64,000 bases of DNA from positions 1-64,000 of the forward strand of contig JAUJOA010000007.1 of assembly GCA_030447875.1 (NCBI GenBank). Direction: 5' to 3'. The translations under genes were made by a program, and so were the position numbers. The notes beneath the pieces are model-generated. The model did no database searches and had not been told where the DNA came from. It was given only the letters and a program-made list of their open reading frames with translations. This DNA comes from Thermoleophilaceae bacterium (lineage in GTDB: Bacteria; Actinomycetota; Thermoleophilia; Solirubrobacterales; Thermoleophilaceae). Of this stretch, positions 61,559-64,000 are shown piece after piece. Each line of letters begins with the position of its first letter. Within the stretch, counting starts at the first letter, position 1.

Positions 61559-62230
61559 TTAACTGTCGACGTCGTCGCGCCTCACGACGCCAAGCAGCTT
61601 CCCGTGCGGGTCCGAGATAACGAACGTCTTCAGGTCGTGCTCTCGCATCCGCTCTGCGAGCGAGTCGAGTGCGGTGTCCGGACGAGTCGTCGTGGGACCG
61701 GGCTCCATGACCTCCTCGGCGGTCGCTTCCGGGGCTCCCTCGAGCGCGGCCCTGCGGACCCGCCCGAGGAGCGTCCCGCCCTCCGAGACGACGAGCGCAA
61801 ATCCGTAGGGAGACTGGTCGACCGGCTCGCGCAGCTCATGCATGCGGTCGGAGAGCCCGGCGGTGACTACGTCGTCTCGAATGACCTGGCCGACGCGCCG
61901 TAGGGTCGCGTTCTCTCCCTCGACCGGTAGCCCATGACCTACCCAGTCAGCCTTCCCGCCGACGTAGTCGTAGACGTCACGAAACCCGAGCGCTTCGAGC
62001 CGACACGCGGCTCGTGGGCTCATGTCTCACAGGGAGTCGTGGCAGTAGACGATGATCGGGCGCTCGCGGTCAAGGCTCGCAGTCGTCCCGGCGTCGAGCT
62101 GCTTCAGCGGAACGTGAATCGCGCCGGGTAGGTGCTCCTGCTCGTACTCGGCCCGCGGCAGCACCTCGACGAGCTGCGCCTCGTGGGCGAGGAGCCGCTG
62201 AAGCCCTTCCAGGCCGATGCTCTCAGGCAC
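61559..62230 (-). CDS. rhodanese-CBS fusion protein, predicted selenoprotein (in-frame TGA read as Sec)
   Basis: Read through one TGA at 62027-62029, the frame from GTG 62230 (VPESIGLEGLQRLLAHEAQL) to 61559 encodes 223 residues. N-terminal rhodanese: VEVLPRAEYEQEHLPGAIHV, RPIIVYCHDSL, then U68, then DMSPRAACRLEALGFRDVYD YVGGKADWVGHGLPVEG. Two CBS motifs follow (VGQVIRDDVVTAGLSDRMHE, AEEVMEPGPTTTRPDTALDS) with KTFVISDPHGKLLGVVRRDD at the end. Both sides of the TGA are in the same frame and belong to the same domain. U68 sits in the active-site loop, six residues after C62, with a U-x4-R spacing. A SECIS-like hairpin follows. The alternative is a nonsense mutation or a base error. Confidence 0.75.
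61996..62014 (-). promoter_or_regulatory. candidate bacterial SECIS hairpin
   Basis: Reading the minus strand after the TGA (62029-62027), 12 bases intervene, then CGAGCCG, loop CGTGT, CGGCTCG. This is a perfect 7-bp stem with a 5-base loop whose second base is G. The loop begins 19 bases after the UGA, inside the window described for bacterial SECIS elements. It overlaps coding sequence, as bacterial SECIS do. Binding by SelB is not shown. Confidence 0.6.
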
Positions 62231-62420
62231 CGAGCGCCGCCTCCTTCGGCGGGCAGCGCCGGTCGGCGTACGAGCAGAAGACGCAGCAGTCCCCCTCCTT
62301 CGCGCGGAGGAGATCGTGGCATCCCTCGCACTGATAGAAGCGCTGGCAGGCGTCGGTCGGCATCGCCTCGCGCTTCCGGTGCCCGCAGACCGGGCACGTG
62401 ATGGTCGCCTCGAGCTGCAT
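62223..62420 (-). CDS. GDCCVxC-type small cysteine-rich protein (family includes selenoproteins)
   Basis: The 65-residue protein reads MQLEATITCPVCGHRKREAM, PTDACQRFYQCEGCHDLL, AKEGDCCVFCSYADRRCPPK. The GDCCVxC motif with two CxxC-type pairs and PTDAC matches a small family known from bacterial genomes to include selenoproteins with Sec replacing a Cys. Here all positions are Cys. Metal or redox binding is likely. Its stop overlaps the start region of the rhodanese-CBS gene, so the two are probably one operon. The promoter lies upstream of 62420, facing away from the beta-propeller gene. Confidence 0.75.
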   Translation of the reverse strand: MQLEATITCPVCGHRKREAMPTDACQRFYQCEGCHDLLRAKEGDCCVFCSYADRRCPPKEAALGA

Positions 62421-62516
62421 GGGTCCCCAGACCCTAGAGGTACGTCAATCGGTCAGGGCGTTATGGTTCAGCCGAGCAGCTGAAAGGTCACTTACCGAGA
62501 TGAGCATCACAGGCAC

Positions 62517-63809
62517 GTGAGGAGCAGAAAGGCAACCGCAATCGTGTCGGCTGCGTTCGCGCTCGCAGTCGCGGCGCCTTCGGCATCCGCTGAACACCCC
62601 GCGAAGGATTCCGACCTCCGGCACGCGCTGTTCGTCGGCAACAACTGGGACGGGACCGCCGACGTGATCCGCCCGGGCGGGAACTTCAAGCGGATCGCAC
62701 GGCTCAACGTCATCCCGGACATCGAGCAACGGATGCTCGAGATCTACACCAACCCGGTTCGGCTCGGCTACTTCCTCGGCATCCGCGCGCTGGTCGGCGA
62801 GGGCCACGACCAGTACGTCGATGACATGTTCACGTCCAAGGACGGTCGGCTGGTCGTCGTCTCCAGGCCGAGCCTCGCCGACGTGGTGGCGCTCAACCTG
62901 CGGACGGGCAAGATCGTCTGGCGCTTCCGGGTGGACGGGCAGCGCTCCGACCACATGGCGATATCGCCGAGCGGCAGGCACGTCGCCGTCTCCGCCTCGA
63001 CGGGGAACGTCGTCCACATCCTCAGGACCCGCACCGGCGAGGAGGTGGGCAGATTCCCCTCGGGCGACTCTCCCCACGAGAACAACTACTCGGCCGACGG
63101 CAAGCTGATCTACCACGCCAGCATCGGGCTCGTCTACACGCCGGCGGACCAGCCGGTGGCGGACAGCACGAAGGGCGATCGCTACTTCCAGATCGTCGAC
63201 GCCAAGACCAACAAGGTCCTCGAGCGAATCGACATGGGCAAGAAGCTCGAGGAGGCCGGCTACCCCAACATGAGCTCCGCGGTCAGGCCGATGGCGTTGT
63301 CGCCGAACGAGCGGTTCGTCTACTTCCAGGTGTCGTTCTTCCACGGCTTCGTGGAGTACGACCTCAAGCGAGATCGGGTCACGCGCGTCAACCGACTCCC
63401 GATCGCCGACGAGGTCAAGGACATGCCGCGCGAGCAGTACCTGCTCGACTCCGCCCACCACGGAATCGCCATGAACGACAGAGGGACCAGGCTCTGCGTC
63501 GCGGGCACCATGTCCGACTACGCGGCGATCGTCTCACGCGACACCTTCCGCCACAAGCTCATCCACGGCGGGAAGAAGCCCTACTGGTCGACCAACAGCG
63601 GCAACAGCCGCTACTGCTTCGTCTCGTGGAGCGGCAGCGATCGGATCTCCGCCATCTCTTACAAGAAGAAGAAAGAGGTGGCGCGGATACCCGTCGGCGA
63701 TCATCCGCAGCGCATGCGGATGGGCAATGTGCGGGTGAGCTGGGTGAGCGCGCAGGACAGCGCCAGCGATCGCGAAGACGGACGCTTCCGCCGCGACAAC
63801 GCGCGCTAG
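62517..63809 (+). CDS. secreted YVTN-type beta-propeller protein
   Basis: A 430-residue protein from GTG 62517 (MRSRKATAIVSAAFALAVAA, signal peptide cut near ASA). Repeated blade-like segments occur: DDMFTSKDGRLVVVSRPSLA DVVALNLRTGKIVWRF, MAISPSGRHVAVSASTGNVV HILRTRTGEEVGRF, MALSPNERFVYFQVSFFHGF VEYDLKRDRV, and a final KKKKEVARIPVGDHPQRMRM. Such YVTN/WD-like propellers act as extracellular binding or enzyme scaffolds. No catalytic motif was recognised. It is divergent from the GDCCVxC gene. Confidence 0.8.
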   Translation: MRSRKATAIVSAAFALAVAAPSASAEHPAKDSDLRHALFVGNNWDGTADVIRPGGNFKRIARLNVIPDIEQRMLEIYTNPVRLGYFLGIRALVGEGHDQYVDDMFTSKDGRLVVVSRPSLADVVALNLRTGKIVWRFRVDGQRSDHMAISPSGRHVAVSASTGNVVHILRTRTGEEVGRFPSGDSPHENNYSADGKLIYHASIGLVYTPADQPVADSTKGDRYFQIVDAKTNKVLERIDMGKKLEEAGYPNMSSAVRPMALSPNERFVYFQVSFFHGFVEYDLKRDRVTRVNRLPIADEVKDMPREQYLLDSAHHGIAMNDRGTRLCVAGTMSDYAAIVSRDTFRHKLIHGGKKPYWSTNSGNSRYCFVSWSGSDRISAISYKKKKEVARIPVGDHPQRMRMGNVRVSWVSAQDSASDREDGRFRRDNAR

Positions 63810-63852
63810 CAAGGCTCGGCCCAGCAGGCGCGGAAGGCCGAGCCGGTAAAGA

Positions 63853-64000
63853 ATGGCGATGCCGGCTCGCCAGCCACTTCTGTTCGCCTACGACGGCTCC
63901 GAGCCCTCGCGCAGGGCCATCGAGCACGCGGCCCGGGTGCTCCTCGCTGGCCCCGCCGTCGTTCTCACCGTCTGGGAGTCGGTCGCCGCGGTGCTCTTGC
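63853..64000 (+). CDS. universal stress protein UspA family, truncated by window end
   Basis: The visible 49 residues read MAMPARQPLLFAYDGSEPSR and RAIEHAARVLLAGPAVVLTV, then WESVAAVLL. The AYDGSEPSRRAIEHAA pattern is the first strand and helix of the Usp fold, including the conserved Asp used in ATP binding. The rest lies beyond the window. The ATG at 63853 follows GGTAAAGA, a weak ribosome-binding site. It is just downstream of the beta-propeller gene. Confidence 0.8.
   Translation, partial: MAMPARQPLLFAYDGSEPSRRAIEHAARVLLAGPAVVLTVWESVAAVLL

Noticed and set aside
62027-62029. Two separate genes, a short rhodanese and a CBS protein starting at MSPRAA
   Set aside because: The second part would start inside the rhodanese active-site loop and lacks a ribosome-binding site. 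A single read-through protein explains both halves better.

Overview
This is a high-GC bacterial chromosome segment with dense, housekeeping-rich gene content. Actinobacterial traits include FtsB/DivIC beside enolase and MazG, the glmU-prs ... rplY-pth-mfd block, a PucR-type regulator, a LytR-CpsA-Psr protein, an LPxTG-type cell-wall anchor and many GTG starts. Together with csrA, selD and a succinate dehydrogenase that has a CCG-domain subunit instead of membrane anchors, this suggests a deep-branching actinobacterium of the Thermoleophilia/Solirubrobacterales type. That placement is an inference from gene content, not a phylogeny.

Layout. 1-6.8 kb: an R2-like diiron protein, selD, a zinc-ribbon rhomboid, a glutamate-cysteine-ligase-like enzyme, a DUF2090 aldolase-like protein, csrA and several small proteins. 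Almost every gene here except csrA carries several frameshifts, most simply explained by indel errors at a contig edge. 6.8-7.1 kb: a palindromic interspersed repeat and a 19-bp tandem repeat. 7-20 kb: ftsB, eno, mazG, a SurA-like lipoprotein, mfd, pth, rplY, an ABC1 kinase, prs, glmU and tRNA-Gln. 20-34 kb: PucR regulator, ispE-rsmA-tatD-metG, an M23 peptidase, rsmI and a ROK kinase, an LCP protein, FmdB zinc ribbon, glyS, a hydrolase, XRE and TetR regulators, and the second copy of the palindromic repeat. 34-44.5 kb: lon-hsp20, an MBL hydrolase, msrB, an NmrA-like/SRPBCC pair, mdh, icd and an M50-CBS protease. 44.7-48.4 kb: sdhA-sdhB-sdhE. 48.7-56.3 kb: an atypical LuxR regulator, lysC-asd, a divergent GH3 protein, dnaX-ybaB, recR and a large-type SRP RNA. 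56.3-64 kb: a TPM-like secreted protein, a decayed gene, tRNA-Val followed by a 3-kb island that ends in a partial tRNA-Val copy and carries an LPFTG-anchored metallophosphoesterase, a zinc-ribbon gene of GDCCVxC type, a rhodanese-CBS gene interrupted by one in-frame TGA, a beta-propeller protein and a truncated universal stress protein.

How genes work together. mdh, icd and sdhABE cover three TCA-cycle steps. lysC-asd form the entry to aspartate-family amino acids. dnaX-ybaB and the nearby recR gene are a common replication/repair neighbourhood, with SRP RNA upstream. lon-hsp20 form a proteostasis pair.

The most interesting signal is at 61559-62230. A single TGA falls in the rhodanese active-site loop at the position where I recall cysteine in relatives. 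It is followed 12 nt later by a perfect 7-bp hairpin with a 5-nt loop, a layout matching bacterial SECIS elements. The upstream neighbour belongs to a family known to include selenoproteins, and selD is in the same window. I propose a selenocysteine-containing rhodanese-CBS protein. Other leads are probable CTG start codons overlapping upstream stops (asd, pth), the two-copy palindromic repeat, the tRNA-Val island, and enzyme-family members that have lost catalytic residues (GH3, rhomboid, receiver domain).
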